From Gammaproteobacteria bacterium (GTDB taxonomy: Bacteria > Pseudomonadota > Gammaproteobacteria > Eutrophobiales > Eutrophobiaceae), in NCBI GenBank assembly GCA_004297165.1, contig SCUJ01000008.1, positions 124,001-188,000 of the forward strand: a DNA stretch of 64,000 nucleotides. Reading direction: 5' to 3'. Positions 1 through 8,057 of the stretch are shown here, piece by piece. Below the pieces are notes generated by a model. That model saw only the letters and a list, made by a program, of their open reading frames with translations. It ran no database searches and had not been told where the DNA came from. Numbering within the stretch: the stretch's first letter is position 1; each line of letters opens with the position of its first letter. Position numbers and translations under genes: made by a program.

Positions 1-1590
1 GGGCTTGAAGCCGGCGCGGTCATTGAAGGTCCACTCGTCCTGCAGGCAGCGCCAACCGAACCCGGCTATGTCCTCGCGACCCACCTCGCGGCCGAGGTAA
101 AGGCTGTAAAACTCACGCACCTCATCCAGGGTCGGCGCAAGGAAGGCGCAGAAGCCCGAGGAATCGACTACGGCGTTGACGATCTGGGTCTCCTGCGAGG
201 CCAGCAGGGCGTCCTCGTCGCTCTGGTTCGGCACGATGACGAAACCGGCGGTGTGGTCGGCGCCCATGGCGCTGGTGCAGTAGGTGATGCCGGCGGACTT
301 CAGCGGCCGCGGGTCCCAGGCCGGCAGGGCCTGACCCCTAGCCACGGGCACGCGGGCGTGTTTGCGTTTGCGGCCAACGTGTGCGGCGCCGTTGCCCACA
401 TCCAGCGTGGTCTCGCTCCGCTGGTCGATGGCGCGCAGCAGGTTCTTCGCCGCCTTGGCGTCCCCCCACGGCATCCCGCCGCTGTCCATCAGCACCGCGA
501 TCGCCGCGCCGGTCTCGATGGTGTCGAGCCCGACCTCGTCGCAGAGGCGATCGAGGTCCGCCACATCCTCCCAGCGGTTGATGTCACAACTGGAGCCGAG
601 CAGGGAAAGGGTCTCGAATTCCAGACCCGAGGTCAGATACTCGCCATTTTCATCATGGACGACGTTGGAACACTGCACGATGCAGCCGGCGAGGCAGTTG
701 TGCATCCCGCCGCCGCGTTTCTCGAAGGTCTCGCGGATATGATTGCCGTCGAGGGTGTCGACGTGCGGGTTCTGGCCTTCGGTGCGGTTGCGATACGGCA
801 GGGTATTGAGCATGTTCGCGAGCGGCACCGCCGTGGCCGTGCCGTGACGGAACATCTCGTAGCGGGGGCTGCTGCGATAGATCTTGCTGAAGGATTTGTT
901 CAAGGCGGCGAACGCCTTCTGATTGACGGCCTGCCGGGCGGACAACTTGCCTGGGTCCACGAACACCCATTTCAGGCATTTCGAACCCATCACCGCGCCC
1001 ACGCCCCCGCGGGCGGCATGCCGCGCCGGCCGCCGGCTCTTGGAGTTATCGGTGGTGGCGACGGAGGCGCCCTTCAACATCAACTCCCCGGCCGGGCCGA
1101 TGGAGATAGCCGAGGCGGTGGCGGAACGGGTCAGCAACTTGGCGCAGGAGGCATAGTTCCACATCCCCTTGAAATCATCCGCGCGTTCCAGGGTCACGCC
1201 CTGTTCCGTGACCACCAGCCCCCAGCGGCCGTCGCGATTGGCCGGTTGTCCGGTGACGATAATCGCGCGGTATCCGAGCCTTCCCAGGTGTTGCCCGGGG
1301 TCGCCGCCGGAGTTGGCCTCCTTGATGCCGCCGGTCAGCGGACTCTTGCAACCGACCGAGATCCGTCCGGAGGTGGGCGCGGAGGTCCCCGCGAGCAGCC
1401 CCGGCGCCAGGACCAGGATATTATCCGGACCGAGCGGGTCGCAGGCGGGATTGCATTCCTCAAGCAGGATCCGCGCGGACAGCGCCCGCCCGCCGAGCAT
1501 CCGCCACTTTTCGGGGTAGTCCGTGATGGTGACGCTCTGGTCGGTCATGTTGACGCGTATCAGCTTGTCGACGGTGGGGGTCTGGTTCAC
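1..1590 (-). CDS. Aldehyde ferredoxin oxidoreductase family protein (3' end cut by window edge)
   Basis: Family members are tungsten- or molybdenum-pterin enzymes with one [4Fe-4S] cluster that interconvert aldehydes and acids, or act on related carbonyl substrates. The frame is open for 530 codons from a GTG at 1590 to the window edge, so the C-terminus is missing. An AGGAG-type ribosome binding site lies just upstream of the GTG. The N-terminal region has the family pattern (GGRALSARIL, then APTSGR and a GxGGDPG-like stretch near residues 70-100). A C-x3-C-x3-C motif at residues 299, 303 and 307 fits the cluster ligands, and TSAMGADHTAG further on matches the pterin-binding C-terminal half. 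The C-x3-C-x3-C spacing differs from the C-x2-C-x3-C of archaeal AOR, so it probably belongs to a YdhV-like or other bacterial subgroup. The substrate is unknown. Divergent from the hydrolase at 1731. Confidence 0.9.
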   Translation of the reverse strand, partial: MNQTPTVDKLIRVNMTDQSVTITDYPEKWRMLGGRALSARILLEECNPACDPLGPDNILVLAPGLLAGTSAPTSGRISVGCKSPLTGGIKEANSGGDPGQHLGRLGYRAIIVTGQPANRDGRWGLVVTEQGVTLERADDFKGMWNYASCAKLLTRSATASAISIGPAGELMLKGASVATTDNSKSRRPARHAARGGVGAVMGSKCLKWVFVDPGKLSARQAVNQKAFAALNKSFSKIYRSSPRYEMFRHGTATAVPLANMLNTLPYRNRTEGQNPHVDTLDGNHIRETFEKRGGGMHNCLAGCIVQCSNVVHDENGEYLTSGLEFETLSLLGSSCDINRWEDVADLDRLCDEVGLDTIETGAAIAVLMDSGGMPWGDAKAAKNLLRAIDQRSETTLDVGNGAAHVGRKRKHARVPVARGQALPAWDPRPLKSAGITYCTSAMGADHTAGFVIVPNQSDEDALLASQETQIVNAVVDSSGFCAFLAPTLDEVREFYSLYLGREVGREDIAGFGWRCLQDEWTFNDRAGFKP

Positions 1591-1604
1591 AGGAATCTCC
1601 TCAT

Positions 1605-1737
1605 CATTGGTCATTGGTCATTGGTCACTGGTCACTGGTCAGTGGTCAGTGGTCAGCGATTATTGGTCAGTGGATACAGTGGGCGTTATCGAAAGTATAC
1701 TAATGACGAATGACTAATGACCAGTGACAAATGACCC
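1605..1737. repeat. Heptamer repeat array (TGGTCAT/TGGTCAC) with inverted half
   Basis: Tandem copies of a seven-base unit (TTGGTCA, with C/G variants such as CTGGTCA and GTGGTCA) run from about 1605 to 1673. A shorter reverse-complement stretch (AATGACC/AGTGACA type) follows at about 1700-1737, so a transcript could fold back. It fills the divergent intergenic region between the aldehyde oxidoreductase and the CocE-like gene and touches the latter's start. Same unit as at 42110 and 56535. Confidence 0.85.
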
Positions 1738-3392
1738 ACTCCAGTTTCAGCTATCGCTACCGCACCCCGCTCGGGCCGCCCGAGGAGCGCAAGGGCGCGC
1801 CGCCGGTGTATCGCCGCAGCATCGCCGACGGAATGATCATCGAGAAGGATGTCGCGGTCACCCTGCGCGATGGCGTGCGGATCTACATCGATGTCTTTCG
1901 CCCGGAGAATGAGAAACCCGCGCCCTCGCTGATCGCCTGGGGTCCCTACGGCAAGCATGGCCATACCAACTACCATGAGCGTTTTCCCAACTGCGGCGTG
2001 AAGCCCGAACATTTCAGCAAATACTGCGCCTTCGAGGCCCCGGACCCCGGTTACTGGGTCCCGCGCGGATACGCGATCATTAATGCGGATCCGCGGGGAA
2101 CCTGGTACTCGGAGGGCGATGCGACCTATCTCTCGCCGGAAGAGGCCCGGGATTTTCATGACCTGATCGAATGGGCCGGGACGCAGCCCTGGAGCAACGG
2201 CAAGGTGGGTCTCTCCGGAGTCTCCTACCTCACCAGTTCCCAGTGGCGCGTGGCGGAGACCCGTCCGCCGCACCTCGCCGCGATCAATCCCTGGGAGGGT
2301 TGGGCCGACACCTACCGCGAGGTCGTACGTCATGGCGGCATCCCGGAGACTTTTTTCTGGCCCTATCTGCCAGGGCGTTGGGGCATGAGCAGCACCCGCG
2401 TGGAAGACCTCGCCCTGGAGACGCGCGAACGCCCCTTCTTCGATGACTACTGGCGATCCAAGGCCGCGGATTTTTCAAAGATCACAGTGCCCGCCTATAT
2501 CGTCGCCAGTTGGACCGATCAGGGCATGCACACCCGCGGCACCCTGGAAGGCTACAAGCGGATCGCCTCCAAACAGAAATGGCTGGAGGTGCATGGGCGC
2601 AAGAAATGGGCCTATTACTATGAGCCGGAGAGCGTCCGGCGGCAGCAGGCTTTCTTTGATTATTTTCTGAAAGGCATTCAATCGCCCCTGCAAGACTGGC
2701 CCAAGGTTCGACTGGAGGTCCGGGAACGTTTTTACCAGGGCAGGATACAGTCAGAGCAGGAATGGCCCCTCGCCCGGACACGGTATACGCCCTTGTATCT
2801 GGATGCACAGTCCAGCAGTTTGCAACTCGAACCTGTCACAGCGGAGAGTCGCTGCCGTTATCGCGGCGATGACGCCGCGGAAAACCCCGATCAGGCTGTG
2901 TTCAACTACCGCTTTGACAAAACCACCGATCTGATTGGGCACATGAAACTCCGACTCTGGGCGGCGGCCGAGGATGCCGATGATATGGATATCTTCATCG
3001 CGATCCAGAAGCTCGACCGGCAGGGGCAGATCGTGCCCTTCGCCTTCTGGGCGCACTTTGAAAACGGCCCGGTGGCGCTCGGCTGGATCCGCGCCTCGCA
3101 CAGGGAACTGGACCCGGAGCAGTCCACAGACTGGCAACCGGTATTGAAACATCAAAGGGAACTGAAACTGATCCCAGGCGAGCCGGTCTGCCTCGAGATC
3201 GAGATCTGGCCCTCCGGCACCCGCTTCGAGGCCGGGGAATCACTGCGCCTCGTAATCCAGGGCTCGGATGTCTACAAGTATCCCAAGCCCACCATGGCCG
3301 ATCGCCACGAGGAAAGCGTCAACCGGGGCTATCATACAATTCTCACCGGCGGGACGTATGCCTCCCATTTGCTCGTGCCGGTCATACCATGA
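1731..3392 (+). CDS. CocE/NonD family alpha/beta hydrolase
   Basis: 553 aa, the usual size of the cocaine-esterase/X-Pro dipeptidyl-peptidase (S15) family, which hydrolyses esters or amides. An N-terminal catalytic alpha/beta domain carries the nucleophile motif GLSGVSYLTSSQW with Ser165. The cap and C-terminal jelly-roll domain follows (about 330-553; LIGHMKLRLWAAA and IEIWPSGTRFEAGESL are typical of PepX_C). There is no signal peptide, so it is probably cytoplasmic. The stop overlaps the start of the nucleoside phosphorylase (ATGA), indicating translational coupling. A paralogue of similar length and organisation lies at 33068. The natural substrate cannot be read from sequence. Confidence 0.9.
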   Translation: MTHSSFSYRYRTPLGPPEERKGAPPVYRRSIADGMIIEKDVAVTLRDGVRIYIDVFRPENEKPAPSLIAWGPYGKHGHTNYHERFPNCGVKPEHFSKYCAFEAPDPGYWVPRGYAIINADPRGTWYSEGDATYLSPEEARDFHDLIEWAGTQPWSNGKVGLSGVSYLTSSQWRVAETRPPHLAAINPWEGWADTYREVVRHGGIPETFFWPYLPGRWGMSSTRVEDLALETRERPFFDDYWRSKAADFSKITVPAYIVASWTDQGMHTRGTLEGYKRIASKQKWLEVHGRKKWAYYYEPESVRRQQAFFDYFLKGIQSPLQDWPKVRLEVRERFYQGRIQSEQEWPLARTRYTPLYLDAQSSSLQLEPVTAESRCRYRGDDAAENPDQAVFNYRFDKTTDLIGHMKLRLWAAAEDADDMDIFIAIQKLDRQGQIVPFAFWAHFENGPVALGWIRASHRELDPEQSTDWQPVLKHQRELKLIPGEPVCLEIEIWPSGTRFEAGESLRLVIQGSDVYKYPKPTMADRHEESVNRGYHTILTGGTYASHLLVPVIP

Positions 3393-4183
3393 TCCCGATC
3401 CTCGACAACAAACACCCCGATCAACCCTCGGTGTTTGATCCCGTCAATCTGTTGCGCGAGGCCCGCCGCCAGAAGGCGGTGACACTGGGCAATGTCCCTG
3501 AGATCTGCGTGCTCGATCCGGATGGCGATTTATTCCGGCAGTTACAAAGTCAGGGCGCGCGGCGCAATCCGCACTGGGCCTGCTATCACACGGAGATGTT
3601 CGATCTTGAAACGGGCGCTGAGGTCGTGGGCGTGGTCGGCTGCGCGGTCGGGGCGTCGTTCGCCGTGCTGGTGGCCGAGCAATTGTTCGCCAGCGGCTGT
3701 CGTTTTCTCATCAGCGTAACCTCCGCCGGACAGATCGTGAGCGCCGGTCAGCCGCCCTACTTCGTCCTCATCGATCGCGCCCTACGCGACGAGGGAACGA
3801 GTTACCACTACCTCCCCGCCGCCCCGTATGCGCATATCGAGGCCGGACTGCTCGACCTCATCCGCTCCGGCCAGCCGGATTCCAGGTCATTGATCCAGGG
3901 CGGGGTATGGACCACCGATGCCCCGTTCCGGGAGACCGCGGAGGCCATCGCCTTCGCGCGTTCCGAAGGCCTGCTGGCAGTCGAAATGGAGGCGGCGGCG
4001 CTGTATGCCTTCGCGGAGGCACGCGACAAACCCGTAGTGTGTTTCGCCCACGTCACCAACACGATGGGCTTGAGCGGCAACGATTTCGAGAAGGGCGAGG
4101 CGGACGGCAATCAGGCCCTCAGGGAATTGATCCACTGGTTGGCGCAGGCGTTGCTGGGGCGTCATCGAGCTGAAAGCCCCTGA
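3389..4183 (+). CDS. Nucleoside phosphorylase (PNP/UDP family)
   Basis: 264 aa. The family cleaves the glycosidic bond of nucleosides with phosphate. Seen: a glycine-rich phosphate-binding region (VGVVGCAVGASFAVLVAEQL, about residues 75-94), TTDAPFRET, and the substrate-binding AVEMEAAALYAFA motif near residue 200. It is translationally coupled to the hydrolase before it by an ATGA overlap. The last 65 bases overlap the 3' end of the opposing MFS gene. Its pairing with an esterase suggests salvage or degradation of a modified nucleoside, but that is inference. Could equally be a uridine-phosphorylase-like protein of other specificity. Confidence 0.88.
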   Translation: MIPILDNKHPDQPSVFDPVNLLREARRQKAVTLGNVPEICVLDPDGDLFRQLQSQGARRNPHWACYHTEMFDLETGAEVVGVVGCAVGASFAVLVAEQLFASGCRFLISVTSAGQIVSAGQPPYFVLIDRALRDEGTSYHYLPAAPYAHIEAGLLDLIRSGQPDSRSLIQGGVWTTDAPFRETAEAIAFARSEGLLAVEMEAAALYAFAEARDKPVVCFAHVTNTMGLSGNDFEKGEADGNQALRELIHWLAQALLGRHRAESP

Positions 4184-5498
4184 AACGCTGGTAACACACC
4201 CGGGCCAGGATGGCTGCGGCGATTGCGCCGATGATCAGGGGAATCGCCCCGATCATGAACAGTTGATTGATGGGCAGCTTCATCCCGATGAGCACCCCGC
4301 CGATCAGCGGGCCGGTGACGGCGCCCAGCCGGCCAACGGCGAAGGCAAACCCCACGGCCTTCGAGCGGAAGGCCGTGGGATAGAGCAACCCGGCGGCGGC
4401 GTTGTTGCCGAACTGCGCCCCCAGCACCGCAATGCCCGCCGTCGTGGCGATGGCGGACAGCGCGAGCCAGGAGTAATCCGCGGCGCCGAGCACGGCCACG
4501 GCCGGGATGCCGAGCAGGAGCAGGAAGAAAACCACCAGAAAGCCGAAGCGATCCAGCAACAAGCTGATCAGCACGCCGCCCGCGGCCCCGCCGATATGAT
4601 AGATGCTGGTGATCAGCGCCGCCTTCTCCCCCACAAGGCCGATGCTCTCGAACAGGATCGGCATCCAGCTCCCCAGGAAGAAATTGACCATGAGCGCGGA
4701 GCAGAAACACACCCACAACAGCGGCGTGATCAGGGCCAAGCCGCCGCTGAAGGCATCCCGCAATCCCGTACCGCCAAAATGCGGCGTGGGCGTTAGGGTG
4801 AATTCCGTATCATCAGCGATGGCCAGGTCCCGGCGCAGCCAGCGGGCCGTGCGGAGCAATTCCCCGCGCCGCTCCGGGCGCTGCACCAGATATTTCACCG
4901 ACTCCGGCAGGAACAGTACGAGGGCCGCTGCGATCATGAGGGGCACAATCCCGCCGATGACGAAATACGCCTGCCAGCCGAACTCCGGCGCGAGCGTGGT
5001 CGCGATCGCGCCGGGGGAGGCGCTGCCGAGGGTGATGCCGGTGAACATCAGCACCGTCAACGTCGCCCGCCAGCGTTTCGGCGAGAGCTCCGAGTTAAGC
5101 GAGATGGTGTTGGGCATCAGCCCGCCGATCCCGATCCCGGTGAGAAAGCGCAGGACGAGGATCTGTTGCAGATTCTCTGCCCAGACGATCGCAAGCGTGC
5201 AGAGCCCGTAGATGACGCAACCGGCGATGATCGCGCGTTTGCGTCCATACCGATCGCCGAAGAATCCGAGCAGCGGGGCCCCGAAGAGGATGCCGAACGG
5301 GCTCGCGCTGAGCGGCCACTTCATGGCCTGTGCTTCGAGGTCCCAGAGCCTGACAAGCTCCGGCGCGGCATAGGACAGGGCCGAGATGTCATAACCGTCG
5401 CAGAACATGGCGAGGAAGGACCAGAGCAGGAGGTTGATGTTGAAGCGGTCGATGCGCTGTTCATCGACCAGTTGCTCGACCTGAATGCGTTGTGGCAT
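4119..5498 (-). CDS. MFS transporter, aromatic acid:H+ symporter-like
   Basis: 459 aa with about 12 hydrophobic segments. The DGYD motif in the first membrane helix (FCDGYDISALSYAAPEL) and the GDRYGRKRAI loop 2-3 motif are characteristic of the aromatic acid:H+ symporter/SV2 group of the major facilitator superfamily (PcaK-like). Probably imports a small organic, perhaps aromatic, acid across the inner membrane. It is the last gene of a minus-strand operon (SnoaL-like, TfoX_N, UroD-like, MFS), only 3 bases after the UroD-like stop. The 3' end overlaps the convergent nucleoside phosphorylase gene by 65 bases. Confidence 0.88.
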   Translation of the reverse strand: MPQRIQVEQLVDEQRIDRFNINLLLWSFLAMFCDGYDISALSYAAPELVRLWDLEAQAMKWPLSASPFGILFGAPLLGFFGDRYGRKRAIIAGCVIYGLCTLAIVWAENLQQILVLRFLTGIGIGGLMPNTISLNSELSPKRWRATLTVLMFTGITLGSASPGAIATTLAPEFGWQAYFVIGGIVPLMIAAALVLFLPESVKYLVQRPERRGELLRTARWLRRDLAIADDTEFTLTPTPHFGGTGLRDAFSGGLALITPLLWVCFCSALMVNFFLGSWMPILFESIGLVGEKAALITSIYHIGGAAGGVLISLLLDRFGFLVVFFLLLLGIPAVAVLGAADYSWLALSAIATTAGIAVLGAQFGNNAAAGLLYPTAFRSKAVGFAFAVGRLGAVTGPLIGGVLIGMKLPINQLFMIGAIPLIIGAIAAAILARVCYQRFRGFQLDDAPATPAPTSGSIP

Positions 5499-5501
5499 GG
5501 C

Positions 5502-6764
5502 CTAATACTCCCCGAATTCCTTCACTGCATCGACCCAGGCCTGGACCAAGTCGGGCTTGCTGCCCAGCATCTCGCCCACACAGGTGCTGATGATGAAACC
5601 ACCGCCCTTGCCGATGTCGCGGCAGATCCGTTGCGTGTGCTCCCGCACTTCCTTGACCGTTCCGCCAATCAGCAGGGAATTCGGCATCCCGCCGATGATG
5701 CACATGACATCCCCGACCGTCTCCTTCACCTTGTAGATATCGCTCGACTGGAACCAGCCTGCCGTCTTCCCCTTGGGCAACTCCCTAAGGTACTCAAGCC
5801 GCTGGTCCCACGTTCCTTCGTAAAACAGGATCGGGCGGATGCCGTTGTCGATCAGCGTGAGCAGCACGTGTTTGAGCTGCGGCCAGTAGAATTTTTCGAA
5901 CTGCTTGAGCGACATGAATCCATCCGAGCCGCGATGCAGCGGGATGAACGCCGCCTTGAGGCCGGTGACGCGGCTGAACCCGATGGCATGTTCGAGCATG
6001 AAGCGGGAGACCTTCTCCTCCGCCGCCAGCAGCTTGTCCGGCCGCTGATACATGTCCAGCATAATCCCGCGCATCCCGCGCAGGGTGTCGGAGAGCAGAT
6101 CGAACGGGGCCTCGAGGATCGCCCCGGCGAGGATATTCGGCGGGAAACCAATCGCGCCCATGCGCTCCGTATTGCGGGCCATCTCCGCGGTCCCCTCCGC
6201 GGCGGCCTCGGCGGCCCTGGCGAAGGCCCGCAGGGATTCGACAATCGGCGGGGCCGTGAATGCCCCCAGACCCATCACGTTGTAACAACCGAACAACGCC
6301 ATCGCGAGCGGGGGCAGTTGCGCAAAACCCTCCAGCGACTTGAACACCCGCGGCATATACACGCGGATGGCCCAGTCGGTGGGGTCGTTGAGCAGGGCGT
6401 CGTAATCCTCGCCCTTCATGTATTCGTTCTCTATGAACTGGAACTGGATATTCGGATCGACCCCGTGGCCCGGCCAGGCGGCCATGCGATCGCCCAGGAT
6501 GATATGGGGGAAGGGATTGGAGGGGATGGCGCCGTAGATGGAGTCCGGCTGGAACCGCAGCGCGGCCTGTTCCAGCAGTTCCTGTTCCTTCCCGGGGATC
6601 TCGTGCATCTCCTGTTTGGTGATGCCGCCCAAGTCAGCCAGCATATAACTGATGTGCATCATGATGGGGATGCGATCCGGCTGGCGCAATTCCAGGGCAT
6701 CCTGGAGGCGTTGCGCGCGTTCCCGCACGAGTTGCGGAGGCGTTTTATTCTGGTCTGCGTTCAT
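5502..6764 (-). CDS. Uroporphyrinogen decarboxylase (URO-D) family protein
   Basis: 420 aa. Longer than haem-pathway HemE (about 350 aa) and lacking the HemE N-terminal RQAGRY-type signature, so more likely one of the URO-D-fold proteins related to corrinoid methyltransferases (MtaA/MtbA type) than a haem enzyme. Seen: RQPDRIPIMMH near the N-terminus, GFSRVTGLKAAFIPLHRGSDGF in the middle, and a C-terminal IGGMPNSLLIGGTVKEV barrel strand. The GGGGGAGAG-type ribosome site before the ATG supports the start. Operon position beside an organic-acid carrier suggests catabolism, possibly methyl transfer; this is inference. Confidence 0.8.
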   Translation of the reverse strand: MNADQNKTPPQLVRERAQRLQDALELRQPDRIPIMMHISYMLADLGGITKQEMHEIPGKEQELLEQAALRFQPDSIYGAIPSNPFPHIILGDRMAAWPGHGVDPNIQFQFIENEYMKGEDYDALLNDPTDWAIRVYMPRVFKSLEGFAQLPPLAMALFGCYNVMGLGAFTAPPIVESLRAFARAAEAAAEGTAEMARNTERMGAIGFPPNILAGAILEAPFDLLSDTLRGMRGIMLDMYQRPDKLLAAEEKVSRFMLEHAIGFSRVTGLKAAFIPLHRGSDGFMSLKQFEKFYWPQLKHVLLTLIDNGIRPILFYEGTWDQRLEYLRELPKGKTAGWFQSSDIYKVKETVGDVMCIIGGMPNSLLIGGTVKEVREHTQRICRDIGKGGGFIISTCVGEMLGSKPDLVQAWVDAVKEFGEY

Positions 6765-6791
6765 TATCTCTCCCCCTGAATGGACAAGTTG

Positions 6792-7148
6792 TCATCTCTT
6801 CTTTTTGTTCTGTTTCGCCTCCTGCGCCCTCCTCGCCGCCGCCATGGCCTTGTGCATCCACTTGCGCATCTCCCCGGAATCCTCGAAGACCTCCGGCGGG
6901 GCCTCGTAATAAGACATGCTCACGGTCCGGCCGCGCATCTCATAGACGAACGGGTTGAGTCCCTCGGCCTCGAACTCCGGCCGGGAGACGGCGTCCGCCT
7001 TGAAATACAGCCGGTCATAGGCAATGAGCGCGAACATCGCCTCGCCATCGTACAGGCCATAACCGCCAAACATCCGCCGGACCCTGGGCGCGCCGACAGG
7101 CATCATCTGTTCGACGACAAAATCCACAAACTCACTGTTGCGGGGCAT
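6792..7148 (-). CDS. TfoX N-terminal domain protein
   Basis: 118 aa from the ATG at 7148 (MPRNSEFVDFV). A longer frame extends upstream to 7319 but would lie inside the SnoaL-like gene, so the downstream start is chosen. The sequence is a TfoX_N domain: VRRMFGGYGLYDGEAMFALI, then LYFKADAVSRPEFEAEG and MSYYEAPPEV. This domain occurs alone in many bacteria and without the C-terminal half it is not the competence regulator TfoX/Sxy. The lysine-rich tail (KQNKKKR) may bind nucleic acid. It overlaps the upstream SnoaL-like gene by 17 bases and is followed 27 bases later by the UroD-like gene. Confidence 0.85.
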   Translation of the reverse strand: MPRNSEFVDFVVEQMMPVGAPRVRRMFGGYGLYDGEAMFALIAYDRLYFKADAVSRPEFEAEGLNPFVYEMRGRTVSMSYYEAPPEVFEDSGEMRKWMHKAMAAARRAQEAKQNKKKR

Positions 7149-7689
7149 TGGGATCCGCGAAGGGGATGTCCCCGTACACCATGCGCCGCTTGAATTTCCA
7201 GGCCCCGCCGTCGCGGACGAGCTCATCCTCGTAATGTCCGAGGTAGACCAGGGCCGGACGATTCTCTTCCCCGGTGATCGTAAAGATCCATTTCGATAAG
7301 GCGTGGGCCGTATCGCCATCGACCTCGATGCCTTCGTTCATGAAGAGGTGATGATTGGTTTTCCCCGGCGTCTGCGGCGCGACGCCGAGCCGCTTTTCCA
7401 TCTCCGCCTGGATGGCGGCGCGCCCCTGGATGCGGCCAAAACCACCGATCCATTCCCCGTCTTCCGCGAACAACGCGGCATAGGCTGCGAAATCCCGACC
7501 ATCGAGCGTGCGGCCGTAATCCATGAGAAGTTGGCGTATGGACTCCAGGTCTTCGAGCCGCTGCAACCTGGCCTGGATCGCCGCAGGTTCATCAACTTCA
7601 CCGGCGAAATTGGCCTGGGGCAGGAGCAGCGAAAGACATAGCAGAGCGGCGCAGGAACGCCACAGCCAGGTGATTCGTCTTATTGCCAT
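7132..7689 (-). CDS. Exported SnoaL-like (NTF2-fold) protein
   Basis: 185 aa. The N-terminus is a signal peptide (positive MAIRRITWLWR, hydrophobic core, cleavage likely after about residue 29). The rest resembles SnoaL_4/NTF2-like domains: LEDLESIRQLLMDYGRTLDGRDFAAYAALFAEDGEW, GRAAIQAEME, and KTNHHLFMNEGIEVDGDTA. These folds bind small hydrophobic compounds and include dehydratases, isomerases and cyclases, but no specific activity can be assigned. First gene of the minus-strand operon leading to the URO-D-like protein and MFS carrier; its 3' end overlaps the TfoX_N start. Confidence 0.82.
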   Translation of the reverse strand: MAIRRITWLWRSCAALLCLSLLLPQANFAGEVDEPAAIQARLQRLEDLESIRQLLMDYGRTLDGRDFAAYAALFAEDGEWIGGFGRIQGRAAIQAEMEKRLGVAPQTPGKTNHHLFMNEGIEVDGDTAHALSKWIFTITGEENRPALVYLGHYEDELVRDGGAWKFKRRMVYGDIPFADPNAPQQ

Positions 7690-7747
7690 TACTGTTTCCC
7701 CCTATGATTCGTGATCTACCCTCGCATTAAGCCGACGGGTTTGTATA

Positions 7748-7842
7748 CATTCCCCTCTCCCCTCGCGGGAGAGGGTCGGGGAGAGGGGTGGGAACATTTC
7801 ACCCTCTCCCCGACCCTCCCCCGTCAAGGGGGAAGGGGAAGA
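7748..7842. repeat. G/C-rich inverted repeat (palindromic intergenic element)
   Basis: A 16-base arm at 7772-7787 (AGGGTCGGGGAGAGGG) is exactly complementary to 7802-7817, with further C/G-rich partial palindromes on both sides. Sequences of this CCCTCTCCCC type are common dispersed intergenic repeats in proteobacterial genomes. Lies between the start of the SnoaL-like gene and the divergent SDR gene. Confidence 0.75.
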
Positions 7843-7941
7843 TGATGGGTAATCGACCGCAAAAAAGCAATTGGCGGTTGGCGGGTGGCGCCTGGCTGGC
7901 GCAGACGTATGCGAACATCTGTTGGCAAACGGTGTTAAAGA

Positions 7942-7971
7942 TTGATTTATTACGACCGATACTCGAATAAT
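7942..7971 (+). promoter_or_regulatory. Possible sigma-70-type promoter for the SDR gene
   Basis: TTGATT at 7942-7947 and AATAAT at 7966-7971 are separated by 18 bases in a locally AT-rich stretch about 85 bases before the SDR start. The match is modest. The rest of the 7690-8057 interval holds only the G/C-rich repeat and AT-rich sequence without a credible gene. Confidence 0.3.
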
Positions 7972-8057
7972 ATGAGAAGATTTTCAGATGGGTTATAGAA
8001 CATATCGGTTGTCGGCTGCGCTGGCCCATACTTCGTAAAATCCGGGAGGAACAAATT

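Noticed and set aside
253-1713. Long plus-strand open frame (486 codons) over the left end
   Set aside because: It is antisense to the aldehyde oxidoreductase, has low-complexity GC-rich composition, and its tail is encoded by the heptamer repeat.
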